From Dysgonomonas sp. HDW5A (GTDB lineage Bacteria > Bacteroidota > Bacteroidia > Bacteroidales > Dysgonomonadaceae), in assembly GCF_011299555.1 (NCBI RefSeq), contig NZ_CP049857.1, positions 3,162,001 through 3,226,000 of the forward strand: DNA of 64,000 bases. Reading direction: 5' to 3'. The translations under genes were made by a program, and so were the position numbers. Positions 16,688 through 25,450 of the stretch are shown piece by piece. The notes beneath the pieces were generated by a model. The model was not told the origin of the DNA and did no database searches. It saw only the letters and a program-made list of their open reading frames with translations. Every line of letters starts with the position of its first letter. The first letter of the stretch is position 1.

Positions 16688-18085
16688 ATGAAAAGTATAA
16701 TGAATAATGTATCCTCTTTTTTATCACGAAAAGGTGTCCAAAAGATATTGCTATATCTTGCTGTTACATTATTCTTTGGTTTGGTTTACATCCTTAACAT
16801 TCTGTTTCCCTTACAGGCTGATGATTGGGGGTATTCCTTTATTGTTGATGCAGCTAATAACAGCACTGTAAGAGTACATAGTATATTTGATATTTTTGTA
16901 TCTCAATACAATCATTATTTCGAATGGGGCGGTAGATCTGTTGTTCATTTTATAGCACAGTTTCTCCTCTTTATTGATATACGTATCGCTAAGCTATTAA
17001 ACAGCTTTGTTTACATAGGCTTATTTTTTATGATATATGCCATTATAAATAAAGGGAAAAAGCCAAATGCAGGTTTGTTCATTTTCCTGAATATTATTAT
17101 GTGGCTCATACAGCCGGCCTTTTCTATTGTTATTTTATGGCTAACCGGTAGTGCCAACTATCTATGGGGTGCCTTATTACTTATCTTATTTATTTATCCG
17201 TATTATTTATTTTTTCTCAAAAAAAGCTCAAACGACCCATTTTTCAAAAGTATACTGTTTCTCTTTGCAGGTGTGATTTGTGGATGGACAAACGAGAATT
17301 CATCTTTAGCGATGATCGCTTTGCTTGTTATGCTAATGGGATATTTGAAGTATCAAAAGATAAAACTTCCTAATTGGGTTATTTGGGGTATAATAGGTGC
17401 TTGTGTCGGTGCTGCAATGATGATACTTGCTCCCGGTAATGCGGTAAGAGCTTCGATGCTTTCTGATAATTTGGGACTTTCGGAGGTTTCAAACTTTAAG
17501 CTGTTAAAGATAAGGCTTTATAACTTATACAACGCGGGAGCACTGCGGCTATCAGTTTTTACTGCCATTTATGCCGTTTTCTTATTTTTATTCCTGAAGA
17601 TTGGAGAAGTGAAAAATCGAATGGAGATTTTATTCCTTTCCTTCGCTTTTTTCGTATCCGCACTTGTTGGTTTTGTAGTATTATATCCGGTACCTTATTT
17701 CCCACGTGATGTATGGACCGGAATTCATATATTCTTTATTATGGCCATTGGTCTATTGTATGTCAATATTCCCTTTGATAATCTCTTTATGAAAGTTTGC
17801 CGTTTGGTAGTCTTTTTGGGCTTGGTTGCTGCTTTCATTAATCATTATACGATATTATATAAAGAGGTTGATTATTTTTCTGTGAAATCTAAAGAGCGGG
17901 AGCTTTTTGTTGAGCAAGAAAAAGCTAAAGGAATAAAGGATGTTATAGTTTCAGATCAGATGGTTTTTCCTTCAGGTTCGTTACTCGGTGAACCCTTGTC
18001 TTATGATAAGGGCTATTGGACGAATGTATTGTATGCACGCTATTACAATCTTAATTCGGTGCGATTAAAATGGACAGATGAGTGA
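16688..18085 (+). CDS. Polytopic membrane protein, DUF6056/GtrA-partner-like
   Basis: A 465-residue integral membrane protein with about ten to twelve predicted helices and few soluble parts. A short periplasmic loop after the first helix carries QADDWGYSF, and a later one carries FEWGGRSVVHF. This arrangement is seen in DUF6056-type putative membrane glycosyltransferases (GT-C-like). The ADDWG acidic pair would be the candidate catalytic site. It lies 16 bases after xpt, but a functional link to xanthine salvage is not apparent. The C-terminal 100 residues may be a soluble domain. The function is inferred from topology only. Confidence 0.6.
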   Translation: MKSIMNNVSSFLSRKGVQKILLYLAVTLFFGLVYILNILFPLQADDWGYSFIVDAANNSTVRVHSIFDIFVSQYNHYFEWGGRSVVHFIAQFLLFIDIRIAKLLNSFVYIGLFFMIYAIINKGKKPNAGLFIFLNIIMWLIQPAFSIVILWLTGSANYLWGALLLILFIYPYYLFFLKKSSNDPFFKSILFLFAGVICGWTNENSSLAMIALLVMLMGYLKYQKIKLPNWVIWGIIGACVGAAMMILAPGNAVRASMLSDNLGLSEVSNFKLLKIRLYNLYNAGALRLSVFTAIYAVFLFLFLKIGEVKNRMEILFLSFAFFVSALVGFVVLYPVPYFPRDVWTGIHIFFIMAIGLLYVNIPFDNLFMKVCRLVVFLGLVAAFINHYTILYKEVDYFSVKSKERELFVEQEKAKGIKDVIVSDQMVFPSGSLLGEPLSYDKGYWTNVLYARYYNLNSVRLKWTDE

Positions 18086-18166
18086 TGTGAAATAGTGCAT
18101 CGATTACAAAAGAACTAATCATTATACTCTCCATTTTAATATATTGCTTATGCTGTTATCAGACTT

Positions 18167-19072
18167 TTAGATATTAATGCATATTGCAAAAGCTACAGAC
18201 AAAACAAAAGCCGATAGAGATGTAAATTTCAGATAAGGATCTAATAATCGGTTATCTTCCGTTTTATATATATTACGAAGTATAATCAAGAAAGGAATAA
18301 AAAAGATCATGTATAAATAACTATACCATTGGCTGCTATATATGAGGCTGTATGCAATGAAACAAGCTATTCCACCAATGGAAAGAAACGAATGGTATAA
18401 CTTTGCCTTTGCTAGTCCTAAATGAATAACGAGTGTCATTTTACCTGAGTTTCGGTCGTTATCCATGTCCCGCATATTATTAACATTGAGTACCGCAGCC
18501 GTAAACAAACCGAGTCCGATTGCTGGAAGCCAAGGTTGAAAAGTCATTTTGTGTACATGTAGAAAATAAGTTCCTACCACAGCAACGGGACCAAAGAAAA
18601 TAAAAGAAAAAATATCTCCGAATCCTTTGTATCCATAAGGGTTTTTTCCTGCTGTATATTTAATAGCTGCCCAGATAGCTGCTGCTCCCAAAAATAAGAA
18701 CAAAACCATATAGACAATATTCATAAATTGTGATGCTTCATAAATCAAAGCAGCACCTATGAGCATTGAACAAAAAACAGCAACCGAAATGGCAATCTTC
18801 ATTTGATGTGGTGTAATTGCACCACTTTGTACCGTACGAGTAGGGCCTACACGATGTCCTGTAATATCGGTGCCGTGTTGGTAATCGCCCAGATCGTTTG
18901 CCAGGTTAGAGAGTAATTGAAGAAATGTTGCAGTTAATATCGTCAGGATACATACACTCACATTAAATCGTCCGGTACTGTATGCCATACCATTTGCACA
19001 AATAGTAGAGGCTACTGCTAAAAATAAAGTGCGTGGACGTAATGCGGATATCCAGTGTTTTAAAGAAGCCAT
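18167..19072 (-). CDS. menA: 1,4-dihydroxy-2-naphthoate polyprenyltransferase
   Basis: A 301-residue UbiA-family membrane enzyme with about nine helices. It attaches the polyprenyl chain to dihydroxynaphthoate, forming demethylmenaquinone. The first Asp-rich motif is NDLGDYQHGTD (about residues 59-69), followed by the MenA-type HRVGPTRTVQSG segment. The second motif is NNMRDMDND near residue 197. It is a single leftward gene with a very short leader. Menaquinone is the only respiratory quinone in Bacteroidales, so the gene is expected to be important. Confidence 0.95.
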   Translation of the reverse strand: MASLKHWISALRPRTLFLAVASTICANGMAYSTGRFNVSVCILTILTATFLQLLSNLANDLGDYQHGTDITGHRVGPTRTVQSGAITPHQMKIAISVAVFCSMLIGAALIYEASQFMNIVYMVLFLFLGAAAIWAAIKYTAGKNPYGYKGFGDIFSFIFFGPVAVVGTYFLHVHKMTFQPWLPAIGLGLFTAAVLNVNNMRDMDNDRNSGKMTLVIHLGLAKAKLYHSFLSIGGIACFIAYSLIYSSQWYSYLYMIFFIPFLIILRNIYKTEDNRLLDPYLKFTSLSAFVLSVAFAICINI

Positions 19073-19087
19073 ATTTTAATATTTTTG

Positions 19088-19095
19088 CAAAGATA
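19088..19095 (-). promoter_or_regulatory. menA promoter -7 element
   Basis: The minus strand reads TATCTTTG, with TTTG (19115-19112) 16 bases upstream. Transcription would begin about 9 bases before the menA start codon. The element lies just past the end of the upstream DUF5686 gene. Confidence 0.55.
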
Positions 19096-19120
19096 AAAAT
19101 TTAAACCCGAACAAATCTGA

Positions 19121-21565
19121 TCAATGAAGAATTGCTTTCAGATTGAAAGACAAACGTAAGCCGAAAGCATCGAAGTTGCCTTTACGGAAAGAGCTGAATG
19201 CTCCCACATTGAGCAGTTCGATTAAATCGACAGAATACCCCAGCTCCGTATACAAATTGAAATCGGGTGTATAAAGAGTCTTGAGATGCAGATTTTCGGT
19301 CATGGGTAATGCTTGCATAAAGGACAAACGTTTCAACAATAGATACTGGCTTCGGTAATTGATCCGTGTATTGATCCAGTACCTATCGGTAGATGCTTCG
19401 TAATTCCCCAAGAGAGTATATGTATCAAATGGAAAGTCTGTCAGAGAATATTGTCGGGATGTATTAAATTGTTGGTAGTCGGCAAAATGAGTTCTGCGTG
19501 TGCTACCTAAAAAGCTACCTCCTTCTACTTTGTAGTCTATATTGTTAAAATAGCTTAGCTTAATCTTCTGAGATATACTTCCTTGTAATTTTCGGTATCT
19601 TGAATTATTGGTAAGCCATGAAGAAAATCCCTCACTGTATGCTAATGTAAATGTAGGAGAGGTGATTTTGCGATATACTTTTTTTCCGTTTTGTATGGAA
19701 TAGTATGCGTATGGAGAATAAGATAGTTTGATAGAGTAGGAGACTGCATCGAACCGATCGTTAGCATATAAGTTCGGTTTTATTTTATCGGGATTTCCCC
19801 AAATGCCCCATTTGCTATGATTATACAGACCTTGTCGTTTAGCAATTTCAATACCTGTTGTCAGTTGTAATCCGTTTGCCAGATCAATACTATTTCGTGC
19901 CGAAATAAAATCTTTTTGATAAAGAGCATTATCGCTTTTTCTAAAAAAAGCAGAACTGAAAGTATTATCGAGACGTGAAATTCCATCAGGATTAAAATCT
20001 TCCGAAACCGATGCTGCCGAAAGGTTTAACTGCCCAAGCTTTAGCGGAGCATAAGTATATTCAAAATCGCTGCCGTAAAGAATTCTTTTTCTTCCTGTTG
20101 TATAATACGCATATGGAGATACCGTCAGTTTTCTCTTTTTGTTGAAACGGATATTCATTGTTACTGTTTGCCCAAGCCATGCACCATCTACAAAATTGTA
20201 TTCACGAAAAACTCGTATCAATCCTCCGTATTTCAGATCAAAGCTTGCCGTATCACTGCCCAAACGTCCCCCCATTACTATATCCATAGGTTTGAATTTA
20301 GGCGAATGGAATCCTTTCTTTGCAGAATCAACATATTGCTGTATTGAGTCTCGCTTTTCGTAACTTCTTATCTCCATGCTATCTAAAGCAATGGTTCTTA
20401 TCTTATTCCAATATGCTGCCTCTCTTTTTGTTGCCAAGCTATCGGTTACTTTGGTGTAGAGGGTATCTGTCTTGATTTCGAAGTTTCGTTTAGGTGATTT
20501 CTTTTTGGTCAATTGTTTTATAATTTCTTTGTTGACTTCAATATCAGTGTATTTTAATGATGAAAAATAATTCATGCCGCCACTTGTTCCAAGTATATCA
20601 AATTTTCCGGTCAATGAATAAGACATGGGTAAGTATACTTTGGGTGAAATTTCTTCGTATGAAATGACAAAGTTCTGCTTGACACCAAATATGTCTTTCG
20701 AGAGTTCTGCATATTGTACATGCCATGTCTCATCGGCTATATAAAGGTATCCGTCAATTAGTTGAGGATTTTTATATTTAGCCTCGAATTTTATTTTGTT
20801 GATTATTATTCCATTTTCTTCGTTAAATCCTTCGTATTTATATTTATAGTATTTAAAAGCATCTTTATTTAGAGGTGATATATTATCGTTTATCTGAGGA
20901 GCATATACCGAAGCATTCATAATTCTGAAAGACTCTTTCGGGTCAAAATTATCAGGGATAGTACTTGAGAAAGCTTTTACAGTTTGTGTGTATTTATCGG
21001 GAGCCGTAAATTCGAGCTGATTAAAAGACTCTTGCAGGAATACATTATTTTTGAAATCCGAAATTTTCAGACCTTCTTCCTTGGATAATTTATCTACAAG
21101 CTTTGATACTGTAAACAATTCCATGTTGGCTTTAATATAAACATCGGCAGTGTATTTGTTTACAGCATTCAGATAATTGGGAGCTTCAGCTATTGCTTTA
21201 CGAATGATTGCATATGCAGGGTCTTCGGTATTGGTTATGGTAACCTCTTTCAACTCATATGATTCTTCTTGCATCTCAATTAGTAAATCTACCTGATTGT
21301 TTTTTATTTCGATTGTACGTGAAACCGGTTTAAAACCCAGACAACGAAACATGATAGAATATTTACCATTACTCAATGTAGTCTGAAACTCTCCTTTGTC
21401 GTCACAGATAAGCCCTTGATTTATTTCTTTGATGTATATATTACTTCCATATAAAGGCTGTTGTTTGTTGTCGGTAATTTTTCCTCTAAAATTTTGAGAC
21501 AAACAATACATCGGGAGAATTAATAAGAAGGAAATAATGATAGTTAGTTTTTGCATATAAGTCAT
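19121..21565 (-). CDS. DUF5686 family outer-membrane protein with carboxypeptidase-regulatory-like domain (first copy)
   Basis: An 814-residue protein. It has a signal peptide ending in YCLSQ, with possible starts at 21565 or, more typical for a signal peptide, 21556. A CarboxypepD_reg-like domain follows at about residues 27-110 (GKITDNKQQPLYGSNIYI, CDDKGEFQT). The DUF5686 region begins with AYAIIRKAIAEAPNYLN. The C-terminal half is rich in alternating aromatic strands, as expected of an outer-membrane beta barrel, and ends FGLRLSFNLKAILH. The function is unknown. A second, diverged member lies at 38618-41179. It is a single leftward gene whose start faces aspartate kinase. Confidence 0.85.
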   Translation of the reverse strand: MTYMQKLTIIISFLLILPMYCLSQNFRGKITDNKQQPLYGSNIYIKEINQGLICDDKGEFQTTLSNGKYSIMFRCLGFKPVSRTIEIKNNQVDLLIEMQEESYELKEVTITNTEDPAYAIIRKAIAEAPNYLNAVNKYTADVYIKANMELFTVSKLVDKLSKEEGLKISDFKNNVFLQESFNQLEFTAPDKYTQTVKAFSSTIPDNFDPKESFRIMNASVYAPQINDNISPLNKDAFKYYKYKYEGFNEENGIIINKIKFEAKYKNPQLIDGYLYIADETWHVQYAELSKDIFGVKQNFVISYEEISPKVYLPMSYSLTGKFDILGTSGGMNYFSSLKYTDIEVNKEIIKQLTKKKSPKRNFEIKTDTLYTKVTDSLATKREAAYWNKIRTIALDSMEIRSYEKRDSIQQYVDSAKKGFHSPKFKPMDIVMGGRLGSDTASFDLKYGGLIRVFREYNFVDGAWLGQTVTMNIRFNKKRKLTVSPYAYYTTGRKRILYGSDFEYTYAPLKLGQLNLSAASVSEDFNPDGISRLDNTFSSAFFRKSDNALYQKDFISARNSIDLANGLQLTTGIEIAKRQGLYNHSKWGIWGNPDKIKPNLYANDRFDAVSYSIKLSYSPYAYYSIQNGKKVYRKITSPTFTLAYSEGFSSWLTNNSRYRKLQGSISQKIKLSYFNNIDYKVEGGSFLGSTRRTHFADYQQFNTSRQYSLTDFPFDTYTLLGNYEASTDRYWINTRINYRSQYLLLKRLSFMQALPMTENLHLKTLYTPDFNLYTELGYSVDLIELLNVGAFSSFRKGNFDAFGLRLSFNLKAILH

Positions 21566-21780
21566 AAATCAAGGTAATTCAATAATATAGATTAGAAGTA
21601 TGAAATCTTTACTTGTTATAAGACGAGAAAAGCTTACAGTCTTAAAATAGTTGTTAATTAACGAAAGCATTCGAAAGCGAATCAATACAAATATATAATG
21701 ATTTTTAATTAGCTCTACTTGTTTGCTATTGAAAACTGTAAATTAATTGACAGATAGTATTACAACTGGTTATTTATTAT

Positions 21781-21788
21781 TATTTTTG
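21781..21788 (+). promoter_or_regulatory. Candidate lysC -7 element
   Basis: TATTTTTG followed by TG on the plus strand matches TAnnTTTG. It would give a leader of about 240 bases that contains both repeat copies. Confidence 0.35.
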
Positions 21789-21801
21789 TGTCATAAAGAT
21801 T

Positions 21802-21828
21802 AAGATCTCAGACCTTTTTATTGCTTTC
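21802..21828 (-). repeat. Copy of dispersed dyad repeat
   Basis: Minus strand: GAAAGCAATAAAAAGG followed by TCTGAGATCTTA. The dyad AAGATCTCAGACCTT is at 21802-21816, one mismatch from a perfect palindrome. Fourteen consecutive bases of its A-rich arm (CAATAAAAAGGTCT) are identical to the copy at 53579. Confidence 0.7.
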
Positions 21829-21890
21829 GATAATCAGAGAATAAAAAGAAATTATTTTGATGAAAAACAGCAAAGAATACCTGCTGTTAC

Positions 21891-21920
21891 TTATAAAGTA
21901 ATGAAATAGTTCTGCGATCT
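21891..21920 (+). repeat. Copy of dispersed dyad repeat (AGTTC variant)
   Basis: TACTTATAAAGTA then ATGAAATAGTTCTGCGATCT. It shares the TACTT...AAGTA first dyad and, almost exactly, the second dyad with the copy at 59850. It lies 62 bases from, and in opposite orientation to, the preceding copy. Confidence 0.6.
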
Positions 21921-22034
21921 GCTTGTTTTACCATTTTAGAAATTTATAAATAAATTTTGTTAATGTTTCAAACAAGTCAATAATTGAATAATTGTTTAGA
22001 ATACTTAAAAACAAAATAGATCTAAAAAATAAAA

Positions 22035-23420
22035 ATGCTCACTGTCGAAAAAATTGGAGGCACTTCGATGTCTCAGTTTCAGGATGTTTTGGCTAATATC
22101 ATCAAAGGAGAGCGTACTCCCGATGATTATTACAATCGTATATTTGTAGTTTCAGCTTATAACAATGTAACTAACTGGTTGTTGGAGCATAAGAAAACCG
22201 GAGATCCCGGAGTATATGTTCAATTTCTTAGAAACGAAGATTATAGCATTGGTCTTGATGGCCTTTGCCAGCGATTGGTGCATATTAATAAAAGCTTTGC
22301 CGAGATTGGATTGAATCAGGCAGAAGCGAAGGAATTTATTGAATATCGGGTCAAACAGGCAAAAGTGATGCTATACAGCCTTAGTAAGGTTTTGGCTTCG
22401 GGCTATGTAAATACAGAAGACATATGCTTGGCTGCCCGTGAAATTCTTGCATCGATAGGTGAAGCTCATTCGGCATGGAATTCGGTGAATATATTAAATA
22501 ATAATGGGATAACAGCTCGTTTTGTTGATCTCTGCGGATTTAATGACTCACTCCCTTTGACTATTGATGAGCGTATAGCTAAAGCTTTTGACGGTATCGA
22601 ATTTGATAAAGTTTTGTGCATTGCTACCGGATATACCAAAGGAACAGAAGGTATTATGAGAGCGTTTGATCGTGGGTATACCGAGGTGACTTTCAGTAAA
22701 ATAGCTGTTCAAGTAAAAGCTGACGAAGCTATTATACATAAAGAATACCACTTGTCGAGTGCCGATCCGGGTATTGTAGGCATAGATAAAGCTGTGCCTG
22801 TGGGGCATACCAATTATGTAATAGCCGATCAGCTTGCCGATATAGGTATGGAAGCCATTCATCCTAAAGCTGCTAAGCCGCTTGAATTGGCGGGGATAAA
22901 TATTCGTATCAAAAATACATTTGAACCTAATCATCCGGGAACGCTTATTACCCGTGAATATATTTCGCCTGATGCTAAAGTGGAAATTGTTTCGGGAACA
23001 ACCAAGGTAATTGCTGTAGAGATACATGACCCTATGATGGTCGGTGAGGTTGGTTTTGACTTACGTATTATGACTCATTTCGCAAAATATGGAGTGAGCT
23101 ATATTTTAAAGTCTACTAATGCCAACTCTATCACAATGATTGTCTGGGAGAATGCTAAGTCGAAAGAATTGATTTTGGATCTAAAACAAAATTTTTACCA
23201 AGTAAGGACCGAAGCAGTTGCCATTGTTTGTGTGATGGGAACTAATATTGCTATGCCGGGCTTTTTATATAAGGCCTCTAAGGCTCTTTATGAACAAAAT
23301 ATAAATATCGAGAGTTTCGGTCAGTCGCTCCGTCAGGTAAATATGCAGTTTGTTATTCGTCGAGAGCGATATAATGATGCAGTTATAGCTCTTAATGAAG
23401 CTTTATGCTTTCATAAATAA
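22035..23420 (+). CDS. lysC: Aspartate kinase
   Basis: A 461-residue monofunctional kinase that phosphorylates aspartate in the first step to lysine/DAP, threonine and methionine. The catalytic opening VEKIGGTSMSQF is at residues 4-15. FVVSAYNNVTNWLL and the FSKIAVQVKADEAIIHKEYH segment form the kinase core. Two ACT domains occupy about 315-461 (EIVSGTTKVIAVEI and AIVCVMGTNIAMPGFLYKA). There is no fused homoserine dehydrogenase. The N-terminal 100 residues are longer than in many LysC proteins, as is usual for this Bacteroidetes form. With ddh it supplies DAP. It is probably monocistronic. Confidence 0.93.
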   Translation: MLTVEKIGGTSMSQFQDVLANIIKGERTPDDYYNRIFVVSAYNNVTNWLLEHKKTGDPGVYVQFLRNEDYSIGLDGLCQRLVHINKSFAEIGLNQAEAKEFIEYRVKQAKVMLYSLSKVLASGYVNTEDICLAAREILASIGEAHSAWNSVNILNNNGITARFVDLCGFNDSLPLTIDERIAKAFDGIEFDKVLCIATGYTKGTEGIMRAFDRGYTEVTFSKIAVQVKADEAIIHKEYHLSSADPGIVGIDKAVPVGHTNYVIADQLADIGMEAIHPKAAKPLELAGINIRIKNTFEPNHPGTLITREYISPDAKVEIVSGTTKVIAVEIHDPMMVGEVGFDLRIMTHFAKYGVSYILKSTNANSITMIVWENAKSKELILDLKQNFYQVRTEAVAIVCVMGTNIAMPGFLYKASKALYEQNINIESFGQSLRQVNMQFVIRRERYNDAVIALNEALCFHK

Positions 23421-23423
23421 CGG

Positions 23424-23448
23424 AAACATGTTATAAAGCATGCTTTTT
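23424..23448 (+). terminator. Weak terminator after lysC
   Basis: AAACATG (23424-23430) can pair with CATG-c-TTT (23439-23446) with one bulge, followed by T. The right arm overlaps a 12-base palindrome AAAGCATGCTTT at 23435-23446. Confidence 0.4.
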
Positions 23449-23512
23449 GATTAAGATTAAATTAAGATAGAATTAAGTTTAGTTAATTTTAGAAAGAAAT
23501 TATTGAGCTTTC

Positions 23513-23542
23513 TTGTATAAAAGAATATAACTGTTACTTTTG
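23513..23542 (+). promoter_or_regulatory. Upstream promoter before the exbB operon
   Basis: TTG at 23513-23515 and TACTTTTG at 23535-23542 are separated by exactly 19 bases, the Bacteroidetes optimum. Transcription would start near 23549, some 370 bases before exbB. Confidence 0.6.
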
Positions 23543-23773
23543 CAAAAGTATAATTGAGTCGTAGAAAATAAGAATTTGATACCAAAGAGAGCCTTGATGT
23601 ATAAACTGACAATTGTGTTGGGTGCAGAATACCGTTTTAATCAATACACTTCTCTAAATAAGCTAATAAAGCATAGTTTGAGTTTACTATTGTTGACCAA
23701 AAAGAGTATTGGTTAGATTTTGTTGTGTTTTGGATAAAAATGGCGGTTATAAAGCGTTTTTTTAGGTAAAAGA

Positions 23774-23803
23774 TTGCTATCAATGAATCAATTTATATAT
23801 TTG
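23774..23803 (+). promoter_or_regulatory. Proximal promoter of the exbB-exbD-tonB operon
   Basis: TTG at 23774-23776 and TATATTTG at 23796-23803 are separated by exactly 19 bases. Transcription would start near 23810, about 110 bases before exbB. Confidence 0.7.
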
Positions 23804-23918
23804 TAGTTAGATATGGTCATAATAATGTCTGTCTGAATACTAAAACATCTAAGGATTTTTACAAAAATTAAATATTTGAATATTACTAATTAATTTAAAC
23901 AATTTATTTATTACTATT

Positions 23919-24725
23919 ATGGAAACTAAACCACAAAAAACAAAATCTAGATCTAAAGGGGTATCGGCAGGATTGGTGATCGTTGGTTGTGCTATCGTTG
24001 CTTTCTGCTTTTTCTTTTTTGTCTGCGGAAATCCTTCAGGATTTGATGAAAAAGGACATCCACATCCAGGTAACGTATTTGCAACTCTATACCAAGGAGG
24101 TTATGTAATTCCTATCGTTATTACTCTTCTTTTAACTGCATTAAGCTTATCTGTTGAAAGATTTTTTGCACTAAACAGAGCTAGCGGTAAAGGTAGCGTG
24201 CCTAAATTCGTAGCAGAAGCTAAAGCTAAATTAGAAGCTGGTGATATTACCGGTGCTGAAAAATTGTGTGATGCACAAAAAGGTTCAGTAGCTAATATCC
24301 TTAAAGCTGGTTTAGTTAGATACAGAGATGTAGAAACTTATACTGACATGAATAATGATGAAAAAGCTCAAGTTATTCAAAAAGAAATCGAAGATGCTAC
24401 AACATTGGAACTTCCATACTTGGAGCAAAATCTATCAGTAATCGCTACTATCTCGACTCTAGGTACATTATTCGGACTATTAGGTACTGTACTAGGTATG
24501 ATCAAATCGTTCCAGGCTATGGGTAACGAAGGAGCTCCAGACTCTACAGCTCTTGCGGTAGGTATCTCTGAGGCACTTATGAATACAGCTATGGGTATCG
24601 GTACAGGTGCTGTTGCTATTATTTTCTATAACTATTTCCAAGGAAAAGTGAAAGATGTAACAGATGCAGTTAATGAAGTTGGTTTTGCAATTGGTCAAAC
24701 TTATACTTCTAAGCACGGAAAATAA
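23919..24725 (+). CDS. exbB: MotA/TolQ/ExbB proton channel family protein
   Basis: A 268-residue inner-membrane protein that forms the proton channel energising TonB. The first helix is at about residues 17-36 (GLVIVGCAIVAFCFFFFVCG) and a second at about 61-80. A cytoplasmic loop containing the ERFFALNRASGKG segment and a long helix follows. The family signature is in the last two helices: LSVIATISTLGTLFGLLGTV and GISEALMNTAMGIGTGAVAI. It is the first gene of a seven-gene rightward operon. The two consecutive exbD genes and tonB that follow confirm the assignment. Codon use is that of a highly expressed gene. Confidence 0.93.
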   Translation: METKPQKTKSRSKGVSAGLVIVGCAIVAFCFFFFVCGNPSGFDEKGHPHPGNVFATLYQGGYVIPIVITLLLTALSLSVERFFALNRASGKGSVPKFVAEAKAKLEAGDITGAEKLCDAQKGSVANILKAGLVRYRDVETYTDMNNDEKAQVIQKEIEDATTLELPYLEQNLSVIATISTLGTLFGLLGTVLGMIKSFQAMGNEGAPDSTALAVGISEALMNTAMGIGTGAVAIIFYNYFQGKVKDVTDAVNEVGFAIGQTYTSKHGK

Positions 24726-24800
24726 TTATCATTTTTTATGATGAATGATTGTGGAATCTAATAAAAGATCCACTCTAATAAGTAAGAAAAACAAGAAGAA

Positions 24801-25418
24801 ATGAGTAAAGTAAAAGTAAAAAAACAGGATACGTTCATCGACATGACTGCGATGAGTGATGTGACTGTTCTCTTGTTAACATTCTTCATGCTTACTGCTA
24901 ACTTCATACCTAAAGAACCAATTCAGGTGATGACACCTGCTTCGGTATCTGAGGTGAAAATTCCTGAATATGATGTCATGACAATTTTGATTGACCCTCA
25001 AGGACAGGTTTTTATGAACTTAGACAGACCCGATGATAAAAGGAAAGTGCTAGAAAGTATTGGACAGCAATATAATATAACATTTACTCCAAAGCAAATT
25101 AATTCTTTTGTAAACCAGACTCACATAGGCGTGCCTATCAGTCGTTTACAGGCATTTCTTGACCTTCCAATGGATGAACAAGATGCGTTGATGAAGAAAT
25201 TTGGTATCCCTACTGATACAATTATCAGTCCAAACAATCAATTGGCAGTATGGGTAACTACCGCAACGGAAGTGAATGAAAATTTGACTATTGCTATAAA
25301 AGCTGATCAAGGCACTCCTTATTCTTTGGTGAAGAATGTAATGTCTACGTTGCAAGACTTAAAAAAGAACAGATATAGTTTGATAACAACTCTTAAGACA
25401 ATGCCTGAAGGGGTTTAA
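24801..25418 (+). CDS. exbD: ExbD/TolR biopolymer transport protein (first copy)
   Basis: A 205-residue protein with one N-terminal membrane helix (about residues 18-37, SDVTVLLLTFFMLTANFIP). The conserved Asp that relays protons lies just before or in the helix (IDMTAMSDVTVLL). A periplasmic ExbD domain follows, longer than in E. coli ExbD (141 residues), with an insertion around residues 75-125. It follows exbB by 75 bases. Together with the second ExbD it may make a mixed ExbD dimer in the motor, which is an inference. Confidence 0.9.
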   Translation: MSKVKVKKQDTFIDMTAMSDVTVLLLTFFMLTANFIPKEPIQVMTPASVSEVKIPEYDVMTILIDPQGQVFMNLDRPDDKRKVLESIGQQYNITFTPKQINSFVNQTHIGVPISRLQAFLDLPMDEQDALMKKFGIPTDTIISPNNQLAVWVTTATEVNENLTIAIKADQGTPYSLVKNVMSTLQDLKKNRYSLITTLKTMPEGV

Positions 25419-25450
25419 GGGTAGAACTTTAATATTAAAACAGTAAGATT

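Larger units (their letters stand above)
21566..22034. other. Gene-free divergent region with two repeat copies
   Basis: This 469-base region separates the DUF5686 gene from lysC. It holds a minus-strand TAnnTTTG (CAAATATA at 21688-21695), a plus-strand TATTTTTG (21781-21788) and two oppositely oriented copies of the dispersed dyad repeat (21802-21828 and 21891-21920). No known riboswitch such as the lysine class was recognised. Confidence 0.55.
23421..23918. other. Gene-free leader region with two strong promoters
   Basis: The 498 bases between lysC and the exbB operon contain two good Bacteroidetes promoters (23513-23542 and 23774-23803). The 230 bases between them carry no credible gene, so a long leader or a small RNA is possible. 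No known riboswitch was recognised. Confidence 0.55.

Noticed and set aside
21566-22034. A lysine riboswitch before lysC
   Set aside because: No conserved lysine-box core or five-helix junction could be recognised. The region is AT-rich and holds repeat copies instead.
22548-23027. A 159-codon minus-strand frame inside aspartate kinase
   Set aside because: It is antisense to conserved kinase and ACT-domain residues. Its start region has no promoter or typical N-terminus.
23597-23716. A 39-codon open frame starting MYKLTIVLGAE in the leader of the exbB operon
   Set aside because: It has no signal peptide, no recognisable motif and composition typical of AT-rich non-coding sequence. Nothing but an ATG and a stop supports it.
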